Below are positions 1 to 6,407 of a stretch of DNA of 9,573 bases, piece by piece. Source of the stretch: B8-G4 sp033720735 (GTDB lineage: Bacteria; Bacteroidota; Bacteroidia; Chitinophagales; Saprospiraceae). The notes below the pieces were generated by a model, which saw nothing but the letters and a program-made list of their open reading frames with translations, was not told the origin of the DNA and ran no database searches. Location: the NCBI GenBank assembly GCA_033720735.1, contig JAWWBX010000160.1, positions 1 to 9,573 of the forward strand, given 5' to 3'. The translations under genes were made by a program, and so were the position numbers. Numbering within the stretch: position 1 is the stretch's first letter; every line of letters begins with the position of its first letter.

Positions 1-119
1 ACTGTTTGCTATTCGCTATTGGCGGTTGGCTATTAGCGGTTAGCGATGACAGCTGACAATCAATGAAATTAAGGTGCGGGCAGGCCGCCCCTTCAGGGGT
101 CGGGGGCGCGGGAGGCAAG
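1..119. repeat. 119-bp direct repeat, copy 1
   Basis: First of two adjacent, almost identical copies. It has two parts. The left part (1 to about 59) contains two tandem 14-bp units of consensus CTATTRGCGGTTRG at 16-29 and 30-43. The right part (about 60-119) is GC-rich, with a small hairpin (CCCC at 88-91, loop TTCA, GGGG at 96-99) followed by a G-rich stretch ending GGGAGGCAAG. Copy 1 matches copy 2 along its whole length except for one G missing in the G run near 96-99. No reading frame here looks like a gene. The array may continue beyond the left edge. Confidence 0.9.
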
Positions 120-236
120 ACTGTTTGCTATTCGCTATTGGCGGTTGGCTATTAGCGGTTAGCGATGACAGCTGACAATCAATGAAATTAAGGTGCGGGC
201 AGGCCGCCCCTTCAGGGGGTCGGGGGCGCGGGAGGC
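120..236. repeat. 119-bp direct repeat, copy 2
   Basis: Repeats 1-116 exactly apart from one additional G near 215-219. The 14-bp units lie at 135-148 and 149-162. Similarity stops after GGGAGGC at 236, where unique sequence begins. Near identity of the two copies implies a recent duplication or ongoing homogenisation. The small translatable frame on the plus strand through this region consists largely of repeat sequence and is not supported as a gene. Confidence 0.9.
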
Positions 237-336
237 TGCCTCAGTCTCTGACAGTGGATGAAAGGATAGTGTTCAAGTCTTCACGTGTTCAGGAATGGCG
301 GAGTAATCTCCAACCATTCGTTGCGAATGGCCTCCC
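237..336. other. Unique spacer between repeat copies, no gene
   Basis: About 100 bp with no similarity to the flanking repeats and no credible coding frame. Its right part contains two short perfect inverted repeats, described with the hairpin cluster at 300-361. It lies just 3' of the response regulator gene on the minus strand, so it may hold that transcript's 3' end. Confidence 0.5.
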
Positions 337-361
337 TTTAGGGGTCGGGGGCGCGGGAGGC
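300..361 (-). terminator. Hairpin cluster 3' of the response regulator gene, possible terminator
   Basis: Three inverted repeats follow one another. GGAG/CTCC has a TAAT loop (300-311). CCATTCG/CGAATGG has a 3-nt loop (314-330) and is a perfect 7-bp stem. GCCTCCC/GGGAGGC (330-336 and 355-361) is a perfect 7-bp stem with an 18-nt loop. Transcription of the minus-strand genes would enter this cluster right after the stop codon at 373-375. No T-run follows, so it is not a canonical intrinsic terminator. It could instead stabilise a 3' end, or simply be part of the repeat element. Confidence 0.3.
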
Positions 362-411
362 AAGGCTGTTTGCTATTCGCTATTAGCGGTTGGCGATGAC
401 CGCTGATAATC
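337..411. repeat. Third, shortened repeat copy overlapping the response regulator 3' end
   Basis: A diverged copy of the element at 1-236. The G-rich core (340-364) matches 95-119, with one base different near its end. The following part (365-411) matches the left half of the 119-bp unit but has only one CTATTRGCGGTTRG unit (380-393) where copies 1 and 2 have two. Similarity continues to about 411 (GCTGATAATC versus GCTGACAATC). The region 376-411 is also the end of the response regulator coding sequence, and the stop codon (373-375) lies in the repeat. Confidence 0.8.
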
Positions 412-1095
412 CACGACCAGCCGGTATCCCACGCCATGCACATTGAGGATCTCGATCCCCTGCTCATCATTGAACAAGCGGCGGAGCTTGGAGATGTAGA
501 CCTTCAGATTGCTTTCCTTGATCCGGTACTCATCGCCCCAGATCTCGCGCAAAGCATCGTCGCGCTTGAGCACACCACCCTCCCGGATGCAGAGCATCTG
601 CAGCAACTGTGATTCAATCGTGGTCAGCGGGCGATTCTCCTCACCGTTGTTGAGCTGGCGTGTTGCCGGGGTGAATGTCCAGCGCCCGATGTTGTAGGTT
701 GCATGCTCGTTGTGGACCTGGCGCGGAGTGCGCTTGACAATATTCCGGATACGCAAGTCCAGCTCTTCAAGGCTGTACGGTTTGGTGATGTAATCTTCTG
801 CACCCAGCCGCAGGCCACGCACGCGGTCCTCTACAGCCGTTTTGGCGGTCAGGAAGATCACCGGGATTGCAGGGTGACTTTGCCGGATCTCTGTAGCCAG
901 TGTAAACCCGTCCTTCATGGGCATTTCGATATCCAGAATGCAGAGATCAAAATGGTCGCGAACCATGACACGCATGGCATCATGCGCATTGTGCATCAGG
1001 GTGACGGCATAGCCCCTGGCCCGGAGAAACTCCTGGGTCAGCAGGCTGATGTTGCGGTCGTCATCGACCATCAGGATCGCCACCTGGTCTGGCAT
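373..1095 (-). CDS. OmpR/PhoB-family response regulator
   Basis: A 240-residue DNA-binding response regulator, presumably cytoplasmic, that should accept a phosphoryl group and control transcription. The receiver domain (about 5-118) shows the acidic cluster DDD at 11-13, phosphoacceptor Asp55 in ILDIEMP, Thr83 in FLTAK and Lys105 in the TKP motif, so it looks fully active. The winged-helix Trans_reg_C domain (about 133-228) includes TTIESQLLQML, the recognition-helix region ESNLKVYISKLRRLF and the final hairpin NVHGVGYRLVV. Length is normal for the family. It is last in the co-directional gene series, 67 bp after the HPt gene. With that gene and the hybrid kinase it would complete a phosphorelay (inference). 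The last 12 residues, DYQRSSPTANSE, lie after the winged-helix fold and are encoded by repeat DNA, so the C-terminal tail was probably replaced or extended by the repeat. Confidence 0.95.
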   Translation of the reverse strand: MPDQVAILMVDDDRNISLLTQEFLRARGYAVTLMHNAHDAMRVMVRDHFDLCILDIEMPMKDGFTLATEIRQSHPAIPVIFLTAKTAVEDRVRGLRLGAEDYITKPYSLEELDLRIRNIVKRTPRQVHNEHATYNIGRWTFTPATRQLNNGEENRPLTTIESQLLQMLCIREGGVLKRDDALREIWGDEYRIKESNLKVYISKLRRLFNDEQGIEILNVHGVGYRLVVDYQRSSPTANSE

Positions 1096-1162
1096 ACCCC
1101 AGTGCGGTTTGCTAAGTCACGAAATTAACGCAAATCGGGCGATGGCTGCAGGCCCGCAAAGA

Positions 1163-1486
1163 TCAGAGCATTTGCAGGACGCGGCGTACCGCGGTGTGAA
1201 GATCACGGGCCTTGGGTTCGATCAGGTCGATCGCCACTTCGTTGCGCGCATCCTGTTCGATCTCCTGGGCAATCCTTACAACTGCTTCGGCCATGATGTA
1301 CGCAGATTGTCCCTTGACGCTGTGTGCCAGAGTCCTCACCTGGGTGTGGTTACCCAGTTTGATCTCGGCCAACAGGCACTCCATCAATTTGGGGATCTCG
1401 GTCTTGTAGACTTCGATAAATTTCTGAGTGCGCGTAGCGTCGTAGCCCATCAGAGAATTGAGGTAGCGCAGATCGGCGATCATCAT
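1163..1486 (-). CDS. Stand-alone HPt phosphotransfer protein
   Basis: A 107-residue protein that is essentially a single histidine phosphotransfer domain. The hallmark motif AHSVKGQS is present, with His55 as the predicted phosphorylated residue, inside a helical pattern expected for a four-helix bundle (QKFIEVYKTEIPKLMECLL before it, EAVVRIAQEIEQDAR after it). HPt proteins shuttle phosphate from the receiver of a hybrid kinase to the receiver of a response regulator. Both partner types are encoded in this window. The start could be either of two adjacent ATGs (1486 or 1483). Upstream is AGGAAAAGGCC, a purine-rich stretch that could help ribosome binding. It lies 43 bp after the LytTR gene and 67 bp before the response regulator gene, all in one direction. 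Partner assignment is inference from gene order. Confidence 0.9.
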   Translation of the reverse strand: MMIADLRYLNSLMGYDATRTQKFIEVYKTEIPKLMECLLAEIKLGNHTQVRTLAHSVKGQSAYIMAEAVVRIAQEIEQDARNEVAIDLIEPKARDLHTAVRRVLQML

Positions 1487-1529
1487 TGGCCTTTTCCTGG
1501 TCCGGGTAGCTCAAAATACGCAAAGTGGC

Positions 1530-1934
1530 TCAGCAAGTCGCCGCACCGGTAATATGTTCCATCACCCTGGTGCGCCGCGATCTGGCGACGGGTATTTCCA
1601 CATCGTTGTCCATGCAGATTGCGCAATACGGGACTTTGCGCACGCGCCGGATGTATTCCAGGTTGACGATATAGCTCTGATGGGGCCTCAGGAACCGGTT
1701 GGCAGACAACGCCCCTTCAAAATGCTTGATCGTTTTTGATGCCATGATGCGGTTGCCGTCGCGCAGGACAAACGTACAATAGTTGCCGGCGGCCTCCACA
1801 TAAGCGATCTCTGAGAAGGGCAGGATCTCAATGAAGTCCATCGTCCTCACGATGATCCTGCCGGTACGTGGTGACCGATAGTCCGCTGCGATTGGGCTGA
1901 GAGTGATCCGTTTTGCTGCGTTGCCTGGTTGCAT
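1530..1934 (-). CDS. Stand-alone LytTR-domain DNA-binding protein
   Basis: A 134-residue protein with a LytTR DNA-binding domain spanning about residues 24-130. Diagnostic segments are IEILPFSEIAYVEAAGNY, a basic/hydrophobic MASKTIKHFEGAL, FLRPHQSYIVNLEYIRRV and the closing EIPVARSRR, all typical of Bacteroidota LytTR proteins. LytTR domains bind DNA through beta strands and loops and usually follow a receiver domain. None is present here: the roughly 20 N-terminal residues are too short, and the upstream gene ends only 34 bp away. It is therefore receiver-less, and how it would be regulated is unknown. Possibilities are redox or ligand sensing, protein contact with the neighbouring relay, or constitutive activity. 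It sits between the fibre-like genes and the HPt gene and is a candidate regulator of the former (inference). Confidence 0.92.
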   Translation of the reverse strand: MQPGNAAKRITLSPIAADYRSPRTGRIIVRTMDFIEILPFSEIAYVEAAGNYCTFVLRDGNRIMASKTIKHFEGALSANRFLRPHQSYIVNLEYIRRVRKVPYCAICMDNDVEIPVARSRRTRVMEHITGAATC

Positions 1935-1968
1935 GATTCTGCGATTAAATGGATGTGAATGTGGCAGT

Positions 1969-3375
1969 TTATCGCCTGTCCTGTTCTTTGATTGCTGTCA
2001 CTTGTCGTTGTATCTCCTCAAGCGCTTTCTGTTGTTCCTGTACACCCTTGATGGCAAGCGCAGTCAATTGATCGTAGGTCACGCCATACTGCCCTTCGTT
2101 CTGAAAGACCGCTTCGGGCAGGACCTGCTCCAGGTCCTGCGCGATCACTCCAATGTCGCCCCGCCTGGGGTCTGATGATTTCATGTTGTAGCGGTGCAAG
2201 GACAGATCCCCGATGATCTCCATGGCATTCTCGACCGGAACGACGTGTTCTTTACGCGTACTGTCAGACAATGGGACCCAGGAACCGCCACCGTTGTAGG
2301 AGATCAATGCAACCGGACCATTCGTATTGTTTGAGAAAATGACATCTCCGCTGGCTGTCGGCGCCAGTTTCCAGGTGGTCGTCTCACGTTGCAGTGCCAG
2401 CGCGAAGTTGTCCGTCACCACATGCATCATTCCGTGCGGGTTGTTTGTACCCACTCCTACCAGTCCACCAGACGGGTTCACATAGGTGTCGTTTTCCGAG
2501 TTGTGATTGATGTACAGAGCGCCAGTGGCGCAATCGATCTCATTCCCGTCAAGCAACATGGTCTGGTTGAGCGACGAAGCGATCACCACCGGGGCTACCA
2601 CACCGTCATTGTCCCCAACATCCATCAGCCGCAATGGGGCATCTCCACTCGAAATGGTTGGCGTAAAGACCAGCTGATCATCGCCAACGGACCAGTTCTG
2701 ATTGGTCGCACCGATCCTCCAGTTATTGTCTCCATTGGCCATGCGCATCTGGAACTTTGAATCCGACTGGATATTGAGGAGAGCCCCTTCCAATCCTCCT
2801 CCGACGACCACGTTGCCACCGGGGACAAATGTACTGGAGGCAAAATTTGAGTACCCGAGGTATGTGTTCCCTCCGTTATTCTGAATGAACAATGGACTGG
2901 GTGACCCGTTGTCCCGGGCAATCATCCCGTTGTTGTCGAAGACCAGGTTGCTTGAATTCTCCTGGCCGATCATCAGATATCCGTTGTTGCTGTTGGTGGC
3001 CGACTGTCCTCCGGTGACATGTACCCGGGTTGCCGGGTAGAGCGTTCCGAGTCCGACATATCCGTTGTCTTTGACGATAAGTTCAGTCTCGGAGGTCGCG
3101 AAATTGTCGGTACTGGTCGCCACACGCAACCCGAGTGCGTTGTTGGCAATCTTCCAGTCGCGGGCGCTACCCATGTCGTTACCGCGGATCAGTTCCACGC
3201 CGGCTTCATTACCAATCGTGGCATTGGATTGGATGCGCAGGTACTGCACCCCGAAGCCTCGAATTTCCAACTCCCGCGTTGGGTTTGTCGTTCCGATCCC
3301 TACCTTCGATTGTGCCCAACTCATACTCCACGCAGAGGTAAGGAGCAGGATGAAGATGATTTTATTGATTTTCAT
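1969..3375 (-). CDS. Secreted S74 chaperone-tailed repeat protein (paralog 3)
   Basis: A 468-residue exported protein. The start chosen is the ATG at 3375, because it gives a clear signal peptide (MKINK, hydrophobic core IIFILLLTSAW, likely cleavage after SMSWA) followed at once by the family's mature start SKVGIGTTNPTRELEI. An in-frame extension upstream overlaps the preceding gene and has no signal peptide. The middle holds VGIGT-like beta repeats (VGLGTLYPATRVHV, VGVGTNNPHGMMHV) and the conserved block NEIDCATGALYINHNS. The C-terminus is a Peptidase_S74 intramolecular chaperone: SDSTRK supplies Ser370 and Lys375 at the spacing of the known autocleavage dyad, followed by GVIAQDLEQVLPEAV and VTYDQL, ending in a helical, probably coiled-coil tail. 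In phage tailspikes this domain trimerises the fibre and then cuts itself off. Here a fibre or adhesin role is inferred. It follows paralog 2 by 43 bp. Confidence 0.88.
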   Translation of the reverse strand: MKINKIIFILLLTSAWSMSWAQSKVGIGTTNPTRELEIRGFGVQYLRIQSNATIGNEAGVELIRGNDMGSARDWKIANNALGLRVATSTDNFATSETELIVKDNGYVGLGTLYPATRVHVTGGQSATNSNNGYLMIGQENSSNLVFDNNGMIARDNGSPSPLFIQNNGGNTYLGYSNFASSTFVPGGNVVVGGGLEGALLNIQSDSKFQMRMANGDNNWRIGATNQNWSVGDDQLVFTPTISSGDAPLRLMDVGDNDGVVAPVVIASSLNQTMLLDGNEIDCATGALYINHNSENDTYVNPSGGLVGVGTNNPHGMMHVVTDNFALALQRETTTWKLAPTASGDVIFSNNTNGPVALISYNGGGSWVPLSDSTRKEHVVPVENAMEIIGDLSLHRYNMKSSDPRRGDIGVIAQDLEQVLPEAVFQNEGQYGVTYDQLTALAIKGVQEQQKALEEIQRQVTAIKEQDRR

Positions 3376-3418
3376 GACATCTTGATTTAACGAATCCTGG
3401 GTGATCCTGGTGATTTTG

Positions 3419-4828
3419 CTATTTTCTTCTCTTGCGTAATTCAGTAAGCCTTGCCTGCAGCACTTCGATCTGGCGTTCCTGCTCCTGCAGCGCCTTGAGC
3501 GCAATAACAGATAGCTGAGCATAGGACACCGCGAGCAGCCCGTCCTGTTCGTTGACAATTTCCGGAAACAGCTCCCGGACCTGTTGTGCGAGGATCCCGT
3601 GATTGGGGGTACTGGCAGTATCGTGTTTGAATGCGTAGGTGAGCAAATTGAGTTCATTCAGTCTGCCGAGTACATCATACATCGGCTGGATGTTCTCCTT
3701 CAGACGCCGGTCTGAAATTGCAATCCACTGACCGCTGGCATCGTCGACGGTTGCCAGGATTGATCCGTCTTTGAGGAAGCCGAGATTCCCGGTTGCGGTA
3801 AACGGGGTGACGGTCCAGGTGTTGCTTCCTCCGCGCTTCAGTGAAAGAGGTGGATCGATCGGATCAAGTGTTCGGATATGGAGACTTGCAGACGGGTTGT
3901 TCGTCCCAATTCCCACATCTCCTCCCTGTGTATTGAAATACGTGTTGTTATTGGAGTTGTGGTTGATATACAGGGCACCGGAAATGCAATCGATCTCATT
4001 GCCATCCATCAGCAGCTGCTGCCCGCCTGCCGGGTTGATCATAAATGGCGCTGTGGTGCCGTTATTGTCAGGTGTATTCATGAGACCAAGCACGGCTGCT
4101 GATGTTGAAATGGAGGGGCTGAACAACAATTTGTCTTCACCGGCCTGCCAGCCCGGCGCACTCGCACCGATATACCACGGGTTTCCATTGCTGGCAGGGT
4201 TGTGGAGGCGTGCCTGGTAGCCACCACCCACAACATTAAACTTCGCTGTCAGGGAGCTCGTGTTGACTCCCACATCACCATTGCCTGTTGCCAGGTACGC
4301 AGTACCGCCATTGGTTTGCAGGTGAATATTGCCGCCGGCATGCTGGAGCAGCAAAGGTGAGGCCGACCCGTTGTTCCGCGCGATGATTTCGTTGTTGTCG
4401 ACGACCAGGTTGTAGCCAGTCTTGTCGCCGATGATCATGTACCCGTCAAGAGTGTTGGATGCATCTTCGCCATCATCGAGATGTAACCGGCTGCCGGGGG
4501 TCGTGCTGAGTCCAAGGTCCCCATCGCTGCTTAGTCTGAGTGCCTCCTCACGTGTTGCAAAGTTGTCGTCACTCATAAAGAGTTTGAAGTGGCCAATGTG
4601 GTTGACGAGGCTCCAGTCGGTCGTCGACAACGCCTGGCTTCCCCGTGTCAGCTCGAGTCCGGCTTCACTGAAGGACACGGCCGTACGGATTCGTGCGTAT
4701 TGACTTGACTCGCCCTCCACATGCAGCAAGCGTGTCGGATTGAGAGTTCCGATGCCTACATTCTGAGCGAGGCTCAGCGCCATCGTTGTTTGAAAGAAGA
4801 CTGCAGTGAGCAGATATCGCTTGTTCAT
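3419..4828 (-). CDS. Secreted S74 chaperone-tailed repeat protein (paralog 2)
   Basis: A 469-residue exported protein, paralogous to both neighbours. The start is the ATG at 4828, where the signal peptide begins (MNKRYLLTAVFFQTTMALSLA, cleavage likely after residue 21, then QNVGIGTLNPTRLLHV). The longer in-frame start at 4903 would lie inside the upstream gene. Repeats include VGIGTLNPTRLLHV, LGLSTTPGSRLHL, VGVNTSSLTAKFNV and VGIGTNNPSASLHI. The block NEIDCISGALYINHNS is shared with the paralogs. The S74 domain begins at SDRRLKENI, the closest of the three to the family consensus, with Ser372 and Lys377 as the predicted cleavage dyad. GILAQQVRELFPEIV, VSYAQL and a heptad-rich C-terminus follow. 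It starts 7 bp after the end of paralog 1, so co-transcription is very likely. Exact substrate or binding partner is unknown. Confidence 0.88.
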   Translation of the reverse strand: MNKRYLLTAVFFQTTMALSLAQNVGIGTLNPTRLLHVEGESSQYARIRTAVSFSEAGLELTRGSQALSTTDWSLVNHIGHFKLFMSDDNFATREEALRLSSDGDLGLSTTPGSRLHLDDGEDASNTLDGYMIIGDKTGYNLVVDNNEIIARNNGSASPLLLQHAGGNIHLQTNGGTAYLATGNGDVGVNTSSLTAKFNVVGGGYQARLHNPASNGNPWYIGASAPGWQAGEDKLLFSPSISTSAAVLGLMNTPDNNGTTAPFMINPAGGQQLLMDGNEIDCISGALYINHNSNNNTYFNTQGGDVGIGTNNPSASLHIRTLDPIDPPLSLKRGGSNTWTVTPFTATGNLGFLKDGSILATVDDASGQWIAISDRRLKENIQPMYDVLGRLNELNLLTYAFKHDTASTPNHGILAQQVRELFPEIVNEQDGLLAVSYAQLSVIALKALQEQERQIEVLQARLTELRKRRK

Positions 4829-4835
4829 TGTTCTT

Positions 4836-6278
4836 CTATTTGTCGTTGATGGAATGTTGCGTGCTAGTTTCGAGGCTGGCGATCTCTGCCTCCAGGGCAG
4901 CAATGATCACCTGTTGTTCCTGGATCGCTTTCAGGGTGATCACGGCAAGTTGGCCATAGGCGACCCCCGTTTGCCATTCGTTTGCGCGTACGGACGCAGG
5001 AAACGTCTCCTGCAGTTCCTGAGCCATGACGCCAATATACCGGCGCTGGTCAGGATCAGACTTGAAGGTGTAGCGATAGACCCCGACCTCGTTCACTTTG
5101 TGGAGGACCTCGGGCATGGGCCGGAAGTCTTGTTTTGTTTGCTCGTCAGAGACACTGAACCAGTTACCCGTGTTGCCAGAGATACTCGCCAGATAGACAT
5201 TGTTTTGCAACCATACGAGGGATCCCCACGGATTGCCAGCATCGGGTATATACGGGCTGATATCCCAGCGCGATCCCAGCCGCTGTATCGAAAGAGGATC
5301 GGTGCCTACCGGAGAAACGAGCGTCAAGGCAGCGCTTAATGAAGTCGTCCCTATCCCGATCTGGCCCCCCGATGGGTTCAGATATGTTTCATTTCCCGAG
5401 TTGTGGTTGATGTACAGCGCACCAGACTTGCTTTCAATCTCATTGCCGTCCATCAACAACTCCTGATTGCCACTGGAGAGGATCGCAATTGGCGCAATAT
5501 TACCGTCATTCTCGCTGACATTGCGTAAACGGAACTTCGCATTTGCCGAGCTGTTGGTCGGGCTAAACACCAGTTGGTGATCACCAACAGCCCACCCGGG
5601 GCTGGTGGCAGCGATATACCAGTCGTTACTACCGCCGACGCTTCCGTTGTTACTGATATAGATGTGCCAGGTATCGCCTTCAATACCCATGTGGTTTTGC
5701 GGGCTCGTAGTTCCTATACCAAACTGCCCCTCGCTGGCGATCAGCACGTCTCCGCCATTACTATTGAAATACGTATCCCCTCCGGATGACTGGATATACA
5801 GATTCGACGCGTTGCCATTGCTGCGCGCCTGAATTTCATTGCGATCCATGATGAGATTCGCAGAGGCACCACTTCCCAGCATCAGATACCCATCCGTATT
5901 CAGAGAAGCCTCTTCTCCATTATCAATATGTAACCTTGTTTGCGGGCTGTCAGTCCCTATCCCCACGTTACGCCCTGTGGTCACGCGCAGGTGTTCCTGC
6001 GAAGTGGTATTGAGATTATAATTCCCGGACAGGATCTTGAAAATCCCCCCTTCATTGATGACCTTCCAATCGATCGGCGTGTCAAACAGATCCCCTCGCA
6101 CAAGCTCGAGCCCGGCAGTCCCGCTGATATTCGATGATGAATGCACTCTAATCTGTGTAGAGGTTCCTGACAGCACTTCGAGTTTTCTGTCCGGTGTTGC
6201 AGTGCCGATGCCTACTTGTGCTTTCAGGGTATGCATAGCCAGCAGGAAACATCCGGCAATAAGAAGTTTGCGGTTCAT
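4836..6278 (-). CDS. Secreted S74 chaperone-tailed repeat protein (paralog 1)
   Basis: A 480-residue exported protein, first of three tandem paralogs. The ATG at 6278 is preferred over an in-frame TTG at 6287 because it begins the signal peptide directly (MNRKLLIAGCFLLAMHTLKA, cleavage likely after residue 20, then QVGIGTATPDRKLEV). Beta repeats include VGIGTDSPQTRLHI, FGIGTTSPQNHMGI and IGIGTTSLSAALTL. The shared block is NEIESKSGALYINHNS. The C-terminal S74 domain starts at SDEQTK: the middle residues diverge from the usual SDxRLK, but Ser377 and Lys382 are kept. It continues with GVMAQELQETFPASV and VAYGQL, then a helical tail. The protein is presumably a self-processing trimeric fibre on or outside the cell (inference from family). 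It follows the sensor kinase gene after the largest intergenic gap of the cluster, a possible site for its own promoter. Confidence 0.88.
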   Translation of the reverse strand: MNRKLLIAGCFLLAMHTLKAQVGIGTATPDRKLEVLSGTSTQIRVHSSSNISGTAGLELVRGDLFDTPIDWKVINEGGIFKILSGNYNLNTTSQEHLRVTTGRNVGIGTDSPQTRLHIDNGEEASLNTDGYLMLGSGASANLIMDRNEIQARSNGNASNLYIQSSGGDTYFNSNGGDVLIASEGQFGIGTTSPQNHMGIEGDTWHIYISNNGSVGGSNDWYIAATSPGWAVGDHQLVFSPTNSSANAKFRLRNVSENDGNIAPIAILSSGNQELLMDGNEIESKSGALYINHNSGNETYLNPSGGQIGIGTTSLSAALTLVSPVGTDPLSIQRLGSRWDISPYIPDAGNPWGSLVWLQNNVYLASISGNTGNWFSVSDEQTKQDFRPMPEVLHKVNEVGVYRYTFKSDPDQRRYIGVMAQELQETFPASVRANEWQTGVAYGQLAVITLKAIQEQQVIIAALEAEIASLETSTQHSINDK

Positions 6279-6299
6279 TCTTGTCAAGTTTCGGTGATC

Positions 6300-6326
6300 A
6301 TCAATTCAATTAATCGAAGAATTGAT
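6300..6326. promoter_or_regulatory. Inverted repeat upstream of the S74 gene cluster, possible operator
   Basis: In the AT-rich gap before paralog 1 there is a perfect 8-bp inverted repeat, ATCAATTC (6300-6307) and GAATTGAT (6319-6326), spaced by 11 bp. Nested in it is a 14-bp near-palindrome (6305-6318, one mismatched pair). It lies 22 bp before the ATG at 6278, within the expected 5' untranslated or promoter region. It could be an operator or an RNA hairpin. No convincing Bacteroidota promoter (TTTG and TAnnTTTG at proper spacing) was found, so the regulatory role is a guess. Confidence 0.3.
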
Positions 6327-6407
6327 TTTGATCGTGATAACATGACAAAGTTGAACCTGCCGATCCAGGAAAACAGTGAAGACCTGATTAAAAAGGGTAA
6401 AGAATGG

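Noticed and set aside
182..406. Plus-strand 74-residue reading frame across the repeats
   Set aside because: It is composed largely of repeat DNA, has a low-complexity Gly/Arg-rich product and overlaps the end of the well-supported response regulator gene on the other strand.
1..411. CRISPR array
   Set aside because: The repeat units are 119 bp and directly adjacent, with no regular short spacers, and no cas genes are present.
1096..1162. Internal promoter before the response regulator
   Set aside because: TAATTTCG resembles a -7 box with one mismatch, but the TTTG motifs are 3 and over 25 bases away, which is wrong spacing.
3376..3657. N-terminal extension of S74 paralog 3 (ATG at 3657)
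   Set aside because: The extra 94 residues overlap the preceding gene, are Arg/Ser/Cys-rich without domain character, and would bury the clear signal peptide starting at 3375.
4829..4903. N-terminal extension of S74 paralog 2 (start at 4903)
   Set aside because: It would overlap the end of paralog 1 and place 25 unrelated residues before an evident signal peptide at 4828.
6279..6290. TTGACA just before the paralog 1 start as a -35 box
   Set aside because: It lies only 3 bases before the ATG, too close to leave room for a -10 element and transcript start.
6316..6349. Bacteroidota-type promoter with TTTG at 6349-6346 (minus strand)
   Set aside because: A TTTG is present, but no TAnnTTTG element follows at the proper 17-20 bp spacing, so I do not call a promoter.
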